From: Acidobacteriota bacterium
Lineage (GTDB): Bacteria > Acidobacteriota > Terriglobia > Acidiferrales > UBA7541
Length of the DNA stretch: 5,300 nt
Assembly (NCBI GenBank): GCA_003131705.1
Contig: PKUY01000189.1
Location: 8,486 to 13,785 of the forward strand
Reading direction: 5' to 3'
How positions within the stretch are numbered: position 1 is the stretch's first letter; every line of letters begins with the position of its first letter. Position numbers and translations under genes: made by a program. The notes under the pieces are model-generated. The model was not told the DNA's origin. It made no database searches and saw only the letters and a list, made by a program, of their open reading frames with translations. Shown one piece after another: positions 1 through 5,300 of the stretch.

Positions 1-613
1 TCTGTGTGAGGACTTCGACCAGCGTGACGCCGAGCGACCAAACGTCTCCCGCCGCGGAATGCCCTCTGGTCGCCGTTTCGGGCGCGTCGTATATGTCGAG
101 CTTGCTCCGTTCGGGTCTCGTTTGGCCTATCGCGCAAATTCGGTCGCTCGAAATTCGCAACTGATCGTCGACGGCCATGATGTTGGCGGGTCTCAGATGC
201 CCGTGGACCAATCCCTTGCTGTGAAGATATGCGAGCGCGTCCAGAACAGGCCGCAGCATGTCCACTGCTTCCGATGGTGTAAGCGGCCGCCGCGGAACAA
301 TCTGCGACAAGTTCTCTTCGGCGAATTCCGTCACCACGTAGAGCAGCCTCTGGCTGCCCATCTGGCAGCGTCCCATCTGAAGAATGCGGATCAAGTGAGG
401 GTGCGTGAGAGTTGCGGCCCGCCCCCAACGCGAGAGCTGGGCCTCGGCGTTCTCCGGATCGGCGGAAATGAGCTTGATTGCAGCCTTTTGAACTTCCGGC
501 GCTCCGTACTCGGCAAGAAACACACCGCTACTTTCTGATCCACCCAGGTATTTGCGCAGGTGGAATTTTCCGTCGACGACCTGGCCTGCCCACTGCCCCC
601 AGGTTTCAGTCAT
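1..613 (-). CDS. Ser/Thr protein kinase-like protein, probable pseudokinase, N-terminal part (3' end outside window)
   Basis: My reverse-strand translation from the ATG at 613 gives 204 residues with a bacterial Hanks-type kinase fold. Visible parts are a degenerate glycine loop (LGGSESSGV, 23-31), the ATP-binding lysine (AAIK, K47), a candidate alpha-C glutamate (E57), HPHLIRI (71-77), an LLYVVTEFAEE hinge (90-100), a catalytic-loop equivalent HGHLRPANIM (137-146), YDAPE (175-179) and GDVWSLGVTLVEVLT (189-203). In active kinases the loop reads HRDLKPxN. Here the catalytic Asp is His139 and the Lys is Arg141, while Asn144 remains. The DFG position reads roughly SDR (156-158). Catalysis is therefore doubtful; ATP binding or a scaffold role remains possible. 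The start is supported by GGGGAGG just upstream and by kinase homology beginning about 12 residues in. The C-terminal part, which would show any membrane or sensory domain, is not in the window. It is divergent from the ATPase gene at 1021. The fold is certain; lack of activity is inferred. Confidence 0.88.
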   Translation of the reverse strand, partial: MTETWGQWAGQVVDGKFHLRKYLGGSESSGVFLAEYGAPEVQKAAIKLISADPENAEAQLSRWGRAATLTHPHLIRILQMGRCQMGSQRLLYVVTEFAEENLSQIVPRRPLTPSEAVDMLRPVLDALAYLHSKGLVHGHLRPANIMAVDDQLRISSDRICAIGQTRPERSKLDIYDAPETATRGHSAAGDVWSLGVTLVEVLTQ

Positions 614-617
614 TTTG

Positions 618-624
618 CCTCCCC
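618..624 (-). promoter_or_regulatory. Ribosome binding site of the kinase-like gene
   Basis: GGGGAGG on the minus strand lies 4 nt upstream of the ATG at 613. It is a strong Shine-Dalgarno match and fixes the start of the leftward gene, since the kinase homology begins immediately downstream. Confidence 0.7.
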
Positions 625-862
625 GCCTGCCACTCGCATACCTATCTGCGGCAGTAATGGCCAGCCATGCCCGGCGATGCTACGTTCTGCTGGGAAGAAG
701 TCCGGCAACATCATGGTTCTAATCAGCTCGAAAAGTAAAATCGCGCTTGCCCAAAAGCACAAGCCGGTTTGGCACCCGCGCAAGAGCACTCTTCCTAAGG
801 GTTCGCGCGTTCGCGAATCATCCGGCTCATAGCAGTACTGGTAGGCTTGAGCCGCAACCCTT

Positions 863-872
863 TTTGCGCAAA
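863..872. promoter_or_regulatory. Perfect 10-bp palindrome, possible operator
   Basis: TTTGCGCAAA is a perfect dyad about 150 bp upstream of the ATPase start, inside the divergent intergenic region. Its size and symmetry fit a binding site for a dimeric regulator, but no binding family can be named from the sequence, and a palindrome of this length could occur by chance. Confidence 0.2.
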
Positions 873-909
873 GTATGTAAATGCTGCGTCTTGGAGCGTC
901 ATCGTGGAG

Positions 910-921
910 TGGTCTAGACCA
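910..921. promoter_or_regulatory. Perfect 12-bp palindrome, possible operator near the ATPase promoter
   Basis: TGGTCTAGACCA is perfectly symmetric over 12 bp and lies about 100 bp upstream of the ATPase ATG. Its centre overlaps TCTAGA (913-918), a weak -10-like hexamer spaced 16 bp from TTGGAG (891-896). If that promoter is real, a protein bound to the dyad would block it. It is the longest perfect palindrome I noticed between the two divergent genes. Confidence 0.3.
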
Positions 922-1020
922 TCTAACTACCGAGCATCACTGTGTTTGTTTTCAGGTTTCCGATGGCCGAACACGTGCCAGACAGAAGCCGGGCTCTGGT
1001 GATCCATTTCGAGGGGTGGA

Positions 1021-2487
1021 ATGAATACGGCCTTTGCGGTCTCGCGTGATAACCGTTTTAGCGGCAACTCGGATCCTAGATCGCTCTTTTTGACACCGCA
1101 GTCGCGCAAGACATTGGACGATCTGGCGAATGCGGTCGAGGCTCGCAAAGGCCTGCTCCTGGTTACCGGTGAGACCGGCGCGGGCAAAACTACGCTGCTG
1201 CACTGGCTCCTGAATTCGTTGGAGCTGCGGCGCATTCCGCGCACCTTCATTTTCAATTCGCGTCTGGAAATCAGCGAATTGTATGATTACATGCTGGCCG
1301 GTTTCGAGGTCCCTCACGGGCCTTGTGTGCAGGGCAGTTCATTTACGCGCCTCAACGATTGGCTGCTGAGCTGCCACCGAATGAACGCCCCCGCCGTGTT
1401 GATCGTCGACGAAGCGCAAGGCCTTTCGGTGCAGGTACTGGAAGAGATTCGCATGCTCCTCAATCTGCAGGTCGCCGGCCAGCCCTTGCTGCAAATCGTG
1501 TTGTCGGGCCAGCCGGAACTCGAAGCGAAACTGAATCGACTTGATTTGCGGCAGTTACGCCAGCGGATCGCCCTGCGCTGCAAAGTTGCGCCCTTCAATC
1601 GCGAGGAAACGCGCTCATACATTCAACAGCGGTTGCGCACTAGCCCTCGAAGCGTCCCGGCCTTTGGCCCGGAAGCGCTAGAGGCCGTCTACTTCTATTC
1701 ACGCGGGATTCCGCGTGTAGTTAACATTCTCTGCGAGCAGTCGCTGCTCGTCGCCTCGTCGAGTAACCCTCCGTCCGTGTCCGTAAGCATCGTCGAAGAG
1801 GTCGCGCACACGTATGAGTTTGACGATCTGAAGCCGCTCTCGCCGCGCGCAAACGTTGACAACAGTGCTCCCGCGAATCCAACGAATGTGCTGCCGCCTC
1901 TTGCTCTCGCTCCTGAAATCTCGGCAATGAATGATCGATCCCAGGTGAAAGATCGCTGCGATGTCAACCACCACTCCAGAGCTACCGAACCCTCCCCAGC
2001 CGACGAGAGTTCGGACGTGGTGGATGACCCCAGGGATCCGAGTAAGGACGCTACCAAGCAATTGATCCGGAAATTGCCCAAATGGCCGGTGTTGAACTTT
2101 CCGCTTTCCAGTGCAGCTCCCCAAAGGGTGCCGGCCGCCGCGGATTCAATGCCCATTTCGGTCGTTCAATCGACAGCGCCGCATCATGCGCTGCATCCTC
2201 CGTACATCTGGCTTCCGGCCCGCCGTCCGTTTTTGCAGAAGCTCGGACAGTTCTTCTCCCGCATCGCGCAGTTCGTTCCGCGCAAATTTGATTGGATTCC
2301 GAGTCTGCCTTCGGGATGGTTGTTGCCTCGCTGGAATTTCGAGCGGCGGGGAAGAATATCGTCCATCGCCGTCGTCCCGGCTTCCCGTCGAATCGGATCA
2401 TCCGTTCTACGTTGGCTAAAGGAGCCGCACAAATCCTCGCGGGCATCCCGCAAGGTCGCTCACAATCGGGCCGCCTCGAGTGGATAA
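1021..2487 (+). CDS. ExeA/GspA-type AAA family ATPase with long C-terminal tail
   Basis: This 488-residue protein carries an N-terminal P-loop ATPase domain (about 15-265) of the ExeA/GspA (AAA_22-like) type. It shows LFLTPQSRKTLDDL (22-35), Walker A GETGAGKT (50-57), Walker B VLIVDEAQ (126-133), LLQIVLSGQPELE (156-168), LRQLRQRI (176-183), ETRSYIQQRL (196-205) and a sensor-2-like SRGIPRVVNILCEQ (227-240). Family members power or regulate envelope assembly, such as type II secretion (ExeA) or exosortase-linked polysaccharide export. Residues 270-488 match nothing I know: first a Pro/Ser/Asp-rich linker, then a basic Arg/Trp/Pro-rich end (Trp at 355, 397, 425, 433, 438, 465). I see no peptidoglycan-binding domain and no clear transmembrane helix, both common in ExeA proper. 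The ATG follows GAGGGG (1011-1016), and an in-frame stop at 1000-1002 excludes earlier starts. No secretion or polysaccharide gene is in the window, so the substrate is unknown. Confidence 0.9.
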   Translation: MNTAFAVSRDNRFSGNSDPRSLFLTPQSRKTLDDLANAVEARKGLLLVTGETGAGKTTLLHWLLNSLELRRIPRTFIFNSRLEISELYDYMLAGFEVPHGPCVQGSSFTRLNDWLLSCHRMNAPAVLIVDEAQGLSVQVLEEIRMLLNLQVAGQPLLQIVLSGQPELEAKLNRLDLRQLRQRIALRCKVAPFNREETRSYIQQRLRTSPRSVPAFGPEALEAVYFYSRGIPRVVNILCEQSLLVASSSNPPSVSVSIVEEVAHTYEFDDLKPLSPRANVDNSAPANPTNVLPPLALAPEISAMNDRSQVKDRCDVNHHSRATEPSPADESSDVVDDPRDPSKDATKQLIRKLPKWPVLNFPLSSAAPQRVPAAADSMPISVVQSTAPHHALHPPYIWLPARRPFLQKLGQFFSRIAQFVPRKFDWIPSLPSGWLLPRWNFERRGRISSIAVVPASRRIGSSVLRWLKEPHKSSRASRKVAHNRAASSG

Positions 2488-2552
2488 CTGCCGCTCGGAT
2501 TTGTGGTGGGTCTGTGTCCATTGGTCATGATGTGCGATAACGTTGCGTTCAT

Positions 2553-2729
2553 ATGGAACTCTCCTTCATGTGTCCGTATTGCGGCGAACAGATATCGATG
2601 GTCCTTGACCCCGCCGTTCTCCGCCAGGCGTACATCGAAGATTGCGAAGTCTGCTGCAATCCCATCGAGATCACCTTTTCCACGCAATACGACGAGCTGA
2701 CGAACTTTCACGCGAAAACGCTCGAATGA
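2553..2729 (+). CDS. CPXCG motif cysteine-rich small protein
   Basis: I translated a 58-residue protein beginning MELSFMCPYCGEQI. It has a CPYCG knuckle (Cys7, Cys10) and a second cluster, YIEDCEVCCNPIEI (27-40; Cys31, Cys34, Cys35). This pattern and length match the small Cys_rich_CPXG family, whose conserved core reads CPxCG followed by EDCxVCC and a proline. The cysteines probably bind a metal such as zinc; the cellular role is unknown to me. An in-frame stop at 2538-2540 leaves the ATG at 2553 as the only reasonable start upstream of the motif. No clear Shine-Dalgarno sequence precedes it, so initiation may be weak, or the mRNA may begin close to the start. The gene lies 65 bp after the ATPase and 161 bp before fumC on the same strand, with no terminator visible between, so read-through from the ATPase is possible. 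Confidence 0.88.
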   Translation: MELSFMCPYCGEQISMVLDPAVLRQAYIEDCEVCCNPIEITFSTQYDELTNFHAKTLE

Positions 2730-2811
2730 ATCGCCCGCAAATAGCCTAGACGTCGGGCGTCGATTCGGGGCGAGGCCGTGCCGCCACAGAAAGTCCGTAC
2801 CACATACACGC

Positions 2812-2840
2812 TTGCAACCGCACGCCTCGTGCGACATGCT
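2812..2840 (+). promoter_or_regulatory. Weak candidate sigma-70 promoter for fumC
   Basis: TTGCAA (2812-2817) and CATGCT (2835-2840) are separated by 17 bp, matching the consensus hexamers at 4/6 and 3/6 positions. They lie about 50 bp before the GTG start of fumC, in the 161-bp gap after the small cysteine-rich gene. Placement is sensible but the match is poor, so this is only a candidate. Confidence 0.2.
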
Positions 2841-2878
2841 AGAACCTGCCCGCGCCATGTCCAGGCGAGGAACCGGGA

Positions 2879-2883
2879 GAGGA
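2879..2883 (+). promoter_or_regulatory. Ribosome binding site that selects the GTG start of fumC
   Basis: GAGGA, within the purine-rich run AGAGGAAG, lies 7 nt upstream of the GTG at 2891. The in-frame ATG at 2948 has no such sequence ahead of it, so this site favours the GTG start. Confidence 0.65.
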
Positions 2884-2890
2884 AGATAGC

Positions 2891-4306
2891 GTGGACGCCA
2901 AACCAGCCCCTGAGCCAAAATCGCACACTCGAAATGAATCCGACAGCATGGGGAAGATTGAAGTCCCCTCCGATCGCTACTACGGCGCGCAGACTGCTCG
3001 CTCGTTGATTCATTTCGATATCGGCCGCGACACGATGCCGCCCGAACTCATCCGCGCATTCGGCATTCTGAAAAAAGCTGCGGCTCTCGTGAATCAAGAT
3101 CTCGGAAAACTTTCCGCCGACAAAACTCGGCTGATTGTCCAGGCCGCCGACGAGGTAATCGCCGGGAAGCTCGACGCGCATTTCCCACTTCGCATCTGGC
3201 AGACCGGCAGCGGCACGCAGACCAACATGAACGCGAACGAGGTGATCTCGAACCGCGCGATCGAAATCGCGGGCGGCGCGATGGGCAGCAAGAAACCCAT
3301 TCACCCGAACGACGACGTCAACATGTCGCAGTCCTCAAACGACACGTTTCCCACTGCCATGCACGTCGCCGCGGCTTCCCGCGTCGTCGAAGCGCTAATC
3401 CCAGCCGTCGAAAAGCTCCGCGACGCGCTGAACGCCAAGGCTGGCAAATTTGCGAATGTCGTTAAAATCGGCCGCACGCACCTGATGGATGCGACTCCTC
3501 TCACCGTCGGACAGGAAATGTCCGGCTGGGTCAGCCTGCTGGATCGCGACGTCTCGCGCCTGAAACAGGTTTTGCCGGGGCTCTACGATCTCGCGATCGG
3601 CGGAACGGCTGTCGGCACCGGACTCAACTCGCATCCCGAATTTGCCGAGCGCGCCGCAAAAAAGATCGCCGAGCTGACTGGCCTCCCGTTTCAATCGCAT
3701 CCAAACAAATTTGCCGCCCTCTCCGCGCACGACGAGATCGTGTTCGCGAGCGGCGCGCTGAAAACCCTTGCTGCGTCGCTCATGAAAATTGCAAACGACG
3801 TTCGCTGGCTCGCCTCCGGGCCGCGCGCGGGTCTCGGCGAACTTATGCTTCCGGAAAACGAACCGGGATCCTCCATCATGCCGGGCAAGGTGAATCCAAC
3901 TCAGTCCGAGGCCATGACCATGGTCGCCGCGCAGGTGATGGGCAACGACGCGGCCATCGGCTTTGCCGGCTCGCAGGGAAATTTCGAATTAAATGTTTTC
4001 AAGCCGGTGATGATTCACAATTTCCTGAACTCGGTCCGCCTGCTCGCTGATTCCTGCCGCTCGTTTACCGAGCACTGCGTTGATGGAATGGAACTCGACG
4101 TTCAACGCATCGAGCAGAACGTGAACAACTCTCTGATGCTCGTCACCGCTCTGGCTCCAAAAATCGGCTACGACAAGGCTGCGGAGATCGCTCACAAAGC
4201 GCATCACGAACATTTGAGTCTTCGCAAAGCAGCCCTCAAGCTCGGCTACCTCACGGAAAGAGAATTCGATGAAATCGTTCGGCCCGAAAAGATGACGCAT
4301 CCGTGA
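2891..4306 (+). CDS. fumC: Class II fumarate hydratase (fumarase C)
   Basis: This 471-residue enzyme interconverts fumarate and L-malate in the cytoplasmic TCA cycle; class II fumarases are iron-independent homotetramers. All family blocks are present: [21 protein letters not shown] (18-38), the substrate-binding [14 protein letters not shown] (105-118), [21 protein letters not shown] (138-158), [16 protein letters not shown] (194-209) with the active-site His197, [15 protein letters not shown] (235-249), and the fumarate lyase signature [11 protein letters not shown] (326-336) on the mobile loop that carries the catalytic serine. Length is close to E. coli FumC (467). The nearest in-frame ATG (2948) would remove the conserved residues before Met20, so the GTG at 2891 with its upstream GAGGA is preferred. 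The TGSGTQ, GRTHL and lyase signatures, with the overall length, separate it from aspartase and argininosuccinate lyase, though aspartase is the closest relative. No clear terminator follows. Confidence 0.97.
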   Translation: MDAKPAPEPKSHTRNESDSMGKIEVPSDRYYGAQTARSLIHFDIGRDTMPPELIRAFGILKKAAALVNQDLGKLSADKTRLIVQAADEVIAGKLDAHFPLRIWQTGSGTQTNMNANEVISNRAIEIAGGAMGSKKPIHPNDDVNMSQSSNDTFPTAMHVAAASRVVEALIPAVEKLRDALNAKAGKFANVVKIGRTHLMDATPLTVGQEMSGWVSLLDRDVSRLKQVLPGLYDLAIGGTAVGTGLNSHPEFAERAAKKIAELTGLPFQSHPNKFAALSAHDEIVFASGALKTLAASLMKIANDVRWLASGPRAGLGELMLPENEPGSSIMPGKVNPTQSEAMTMVAAQVMGNDAAIGFAGSQGNFELNVFKPVMIHNFLNSVRLLADSCRSFTEHCVDGMELDVQRIEQNVNNSLMLVTALAPKIGYDKAAEIAHKAHHEHLSLRKAALKLGYLTEREFDEIVRPEKMTHP

Positions 4307-4385
4307 CGAATATTCCCGTTTTGGAATCCGGCCGCTCCATTTCCACTCACTTTTCGCGCGAATGATCCCATTTTGGTCCGCATTC

Positions 4386-4400
4386 AGAGAATCATTCTCT
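4386..4400. promoter_or_regulatory. 15-bp dyad upstream of the response regulator promoter, possible operator
   Basis: AGAGAAT-C-ATTCTCT is a perfect inverted repeat of two 7-bp arms around one base. It sits 80 bp after the fumC stop and ends 36 bp before the -35 element at 4437. It is not followed by a T-tract, so it does not resemble an intrinsic terminator; as RNA it could only form a 6-bp stem with a 3-nt loop. Its centre is near -79 from the predicted transcription start, a position compatible with an activator or autoregulatory site. The binding protein is unknown. Confidence 0.35.
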
Positions 4401-4436
4401 CTCCCCGCACACAACAAATTCTAATGAGTATTTGCT

Positions 4437-4465
4437 TTGACACCATCTCGGTAGTTCACTAAATT
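4437..4465 (+). promoter_or_regulatory. Sigma-70-type promoter of the response regulator gene
   Basis: A perfect -35 hexamer TTGACA (4437-4442) is followed after 17 bp by TAAATT (4460-4465), a 4/6 match to the -10 consensus. Transcription would begin near 4472, giving a leader of about 40-45 nt that contains the palindrome CCGTACGG (4485-4492) and the AGGAG ribosome binding site. This is the best promoter in the window and suggests the regulator is expressed independently of fumC. Confidence 0.65.
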
Positions 4466-4505
4466 TCTGTTCCCCTTTCAGCGGCCGTACGGACCCCCCT
4501 TCCTC

Positions 4506-4510
4506 AGGAG
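4506..4510 (+). promoter_or_regulatory. Ribosome binding site of the response regulator
   Basis: AGGAG lies 5 nt before the ATG at 4516. It supports this start, which also places the first beta strand (RILVAE) directly at the N-terminus as usual for receiver domains. Confidence 0.75.
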
Positions 4511-4515
4511 CAGTC

Positions 4516-5211
4516 ATGCGTATTCTTGTCGCCGAGCACGATCTGGCGCTCGGTGCATTTCTCCAGCAGGAATTTGGCGCTGAGCACTCCGCCGTCGATC
4601 TTGTGCTGAACGGAGAGCAAGCGAAGTCTCTCGCAAAGGAGCGCACGTACGACGCCGCGATTCTGGACCTCAATTTGCCGCGACAGGATGGCTCCGACGT
4701 CCTTCGAGACATTCGCGCGCGCCACGAGCAGTTGCCCATTCTTATGCTCACGATTCGCGCGCGCCCGGAGGACCACGCGCAAATGCTCGATTTGGGCGCG
4801 GACGATCTCGTGCTCAAGCCATTCGCCTTTACCGAGCTATCGGCGCGCGTGCGCGCGCTGCTTCGCCGGGGTGTCGACCACGCCGACGCAGTGTTGCGCG
4901 TGGATGATCTCGAGTTGAGCCGCGTGGAGCATTCGGTCACGCGCGCCGGACGAAAGATCGACCTCACTCCAAGAGAAGTCGCGCTGCTCGAATACCTCAT
5001 GCGCAACGCCGGCCAGCGCGTGACGCGCACGCAAATTGTCCAGCAGGTATGGAAGGTGTCTCCCGACATGATGACCAACGTCGTGGACGTGTATATCAAT
5101 TATCTGCGCAAGAAAATCGACACAACGCCCCACTGCAAGCTTATTCACACCGTCCGCGGCGTTGGGTATCGGCTACAGAGTCAAAGGTCGGCGTATGCAA
5201 GTGATTCCTGA
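4516..5211 (+). CDS. OmpR/PhoB-family two-component response regulator (winged helix)
   Basis: This 231-residue cytoplasmic transcription factor has a receiver domain (about 1-118) and an OmpR-type winged-helix DNA-binding domain (about 127-221). Receiver landmarks are MRILVAEHD (1-9), phosphoacceptor Asp51 in AILDLNLPRQDG (48-59), the switch Thr79 in LMLTIRA (76-82), and Lys101 in DDLVLKPF (96-103). In the effector domain, LTPREVALLEYLMRN (150-164), the recognition-helix region TNVVDVYINYLRKKID (187-202) and the wing HTVRGVGYRL (211-220) are typical. The residue that normally coordinates Mg2+ (Asp10 in PhoB, 43 residues before the phosphoacceptor) is His8 here, while the neighbouring acids Glu7 and Asp9 remain, so phosphorylation could be altered. 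It has its own promoter. A sensor kinase partner is not visible within the window but could be the gene starting at 5285. Its target genes are unknown. Confidence 0.95.
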   Translation: MRILVAEHDLALGAFLQQEFGAEHSAVDLVLNGEQAKSLAKERTYDAAILDLNLPRQDGSDVLRDIRARHEQLPILMLTIRARPEDHAQMLDLGADDLVLKPFAFTELSARVRALLRRGVDHADAVLRVDDLELSRVEHSVTRAGRKIDLTPREVALLEYLMRNAGQRVTRTQIVQQVWKVSPDMMTNVVDVYINYLRKKIDTTPHCKLIHTVRGVGYRLQSQRSAYASDS

Positions 5212-5284
5212 ACGCAGATGGGTCTTCTCTAACTAGAGATTTGCAGTCGCGCAAAACAGACGGTGAAGAACGAGGAGCTTCAAA

Positions 5285-5300
5285 ATGTCAGCGGCCGGGC
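5285..5300 (+). CDS. Start of an unidentified downstream gene (cut by window edge)
   Basis: An ATG at 5285 is preceded by AGGAG (5273-5277) with 7 nt spacing, a strong ribosome binding site. Only MSAAG can be read before the window ends, so no function can be assigned. The gene begins 73 bp after the response regulator on the same strand, with no clear terminator between, so co-transcription is plausible. A sensor histidine kinase is a common neighbour at this position, but that is a guess from context. Confidence 0.45.

Larger units (their letters stand above)
614..1020. other. Divergent intergenic region with clustered short palindromes
   Basis: This 407-bp stretch separates the leftward kinase-like gene from the rightward ATPase gene and must hold both promoters. 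I see no convincing protein gene in it. It contains perfect palindromes CTGC-G-GCAG (646-654), TTCGCGAA (810-817), CAGTACTG (833-840), TTTGCGCAAA (863-872) and TGGTCTAGACCA (910-921), and a direct repeat GTTCGCG at 801 and 809. No strong sigma-70 promoter is visible. The best leftward candidate is TTGTGC (757-762) and TTTACT (734-739), 17 bp apart, with only 3/6 and 4/6 consensus matches. Rightward, TTGGAG (891-896) with TCTAGA (913-918), 16 bp apart, is equally weak. A 28-codon open frame (963-1049) overlaps the ATPase start. No RNA gene or terminator was recognised. Confidence 0.6.

Noticed and set aside
770..788. Sigma-54 promoter-like TTGGCAC followed by GCAAGA
   Set aside because: The GG and GC dinucleotides are not at the required spacing: after GG and 10 bases the sequence is AG, so the -12 element is missing.
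59..832. Two plus-strand open frames (59-538 and 560-832)
   Set aside because: The first lies antisense to the clear kinase-like gene and its translation resembles nothing known. The second starts antisense to the kinase N-terminus and runs into the intergenic region without a recognisable motif or good ribosome binding site.
978..999. CCAGA / TCTGG inverted repeat just before the ATPase ribosome binding site, considered as a riboswitch or attenuator
   Set aside because: Only 5 bp of outer pairing with a poorly paired interior and no match to a known riboswitch layout.
2460..3304. Minus-strand open frames of 152 and 198 residues
   Set aside because: They are antisense to the CPXCG gene and to fumC, whose protein matches are unambiguous. 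Long antisense frames are expected in GC-rich coding DNA.
4307..4362. Palindromes GAATATTC (4308-4315) and TTCGCGCGAA (4353-4362) after fumC, considered as terminator stems
   Set aside because: Both are short, have no loop and are not followed by a run of T. They remain simple palindromes without an assignable role.
4392..5099. Minus-strand open frame of 235 residues, very rich in Arg and Ser
   Set aside because: Its composition is the typical antisense reflection of the response regulator gene on the other strand, and it has no recognisable domain.
5226..5239. Hairpin TCTCT-AACT-AGAGA after the response regulator
   Set aside because: The stem is only 5 bp, AT-rich, and followed by TTTG rather than a T-tract, so it is not credible as a terminator.

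Overview
The window looks like chromosomal DNA of a GC-rich bacterium, most likely an acidobacterium (Acidobacteriota, Koribacter/Terriglobia-like). That placement is inferred from the style of the Ser/Thr kinase-like protein, the ExeA-type ATPase and the OmpR-type regulator. No rRNA or other phylogenetic marker is present to prove it. No mobile element, CRISPR array, tRNA or rRNA was seen.

Layout: positions 1-613 (minus strand) hold the N-terminal 204 residues of a Ser/Thr protein kinase-fold protein that runs off the left edge. It has lost the catalytic Asp and the DFG motif, so it is probably a pseudokinase. A 407-bp divergent intergenic region (614-1020) contains several short perfect palindromes. 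Everything to its right is on the plus strand: an ExeA/GspA-type AAA ATPase with a long low-complexity C-terminal tail (1021-2487), a 58-residue CPXCG cysteine-rich small protein (2553-2729), class II fumarase fumC with a GTG start (2891-4306), and an OmpR/PhoB-type response regulator (4516-5211). At the right edge a start codon with a good ribosome binding site opens another gene (5285 onward).

The genes do not form an obvious single pathway. FumC is a TCA-cycle enzyme and the small Cys protein is probably a housekeeping metal-binding protein. The kinase-like protein, the ATPase and the response regulator are signalling or envelope-type functions. The regulator has its own well-formed sigma-70 promoter (TTGACA, 17 bp, TAAATT) and a 15-bp dyad upstream of it, so it is probably transcribed separately from fumC, perhaps together with the gene starting at 5285.

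I did not find a convincing new multi-gene system. The points most worth a second look are the degenerate kinase active site, a histidine in place of a Mg2+-binding aspartate in the response regulator, the unassigned tail of the ATPase, and the dyads in the two regulatory regions.
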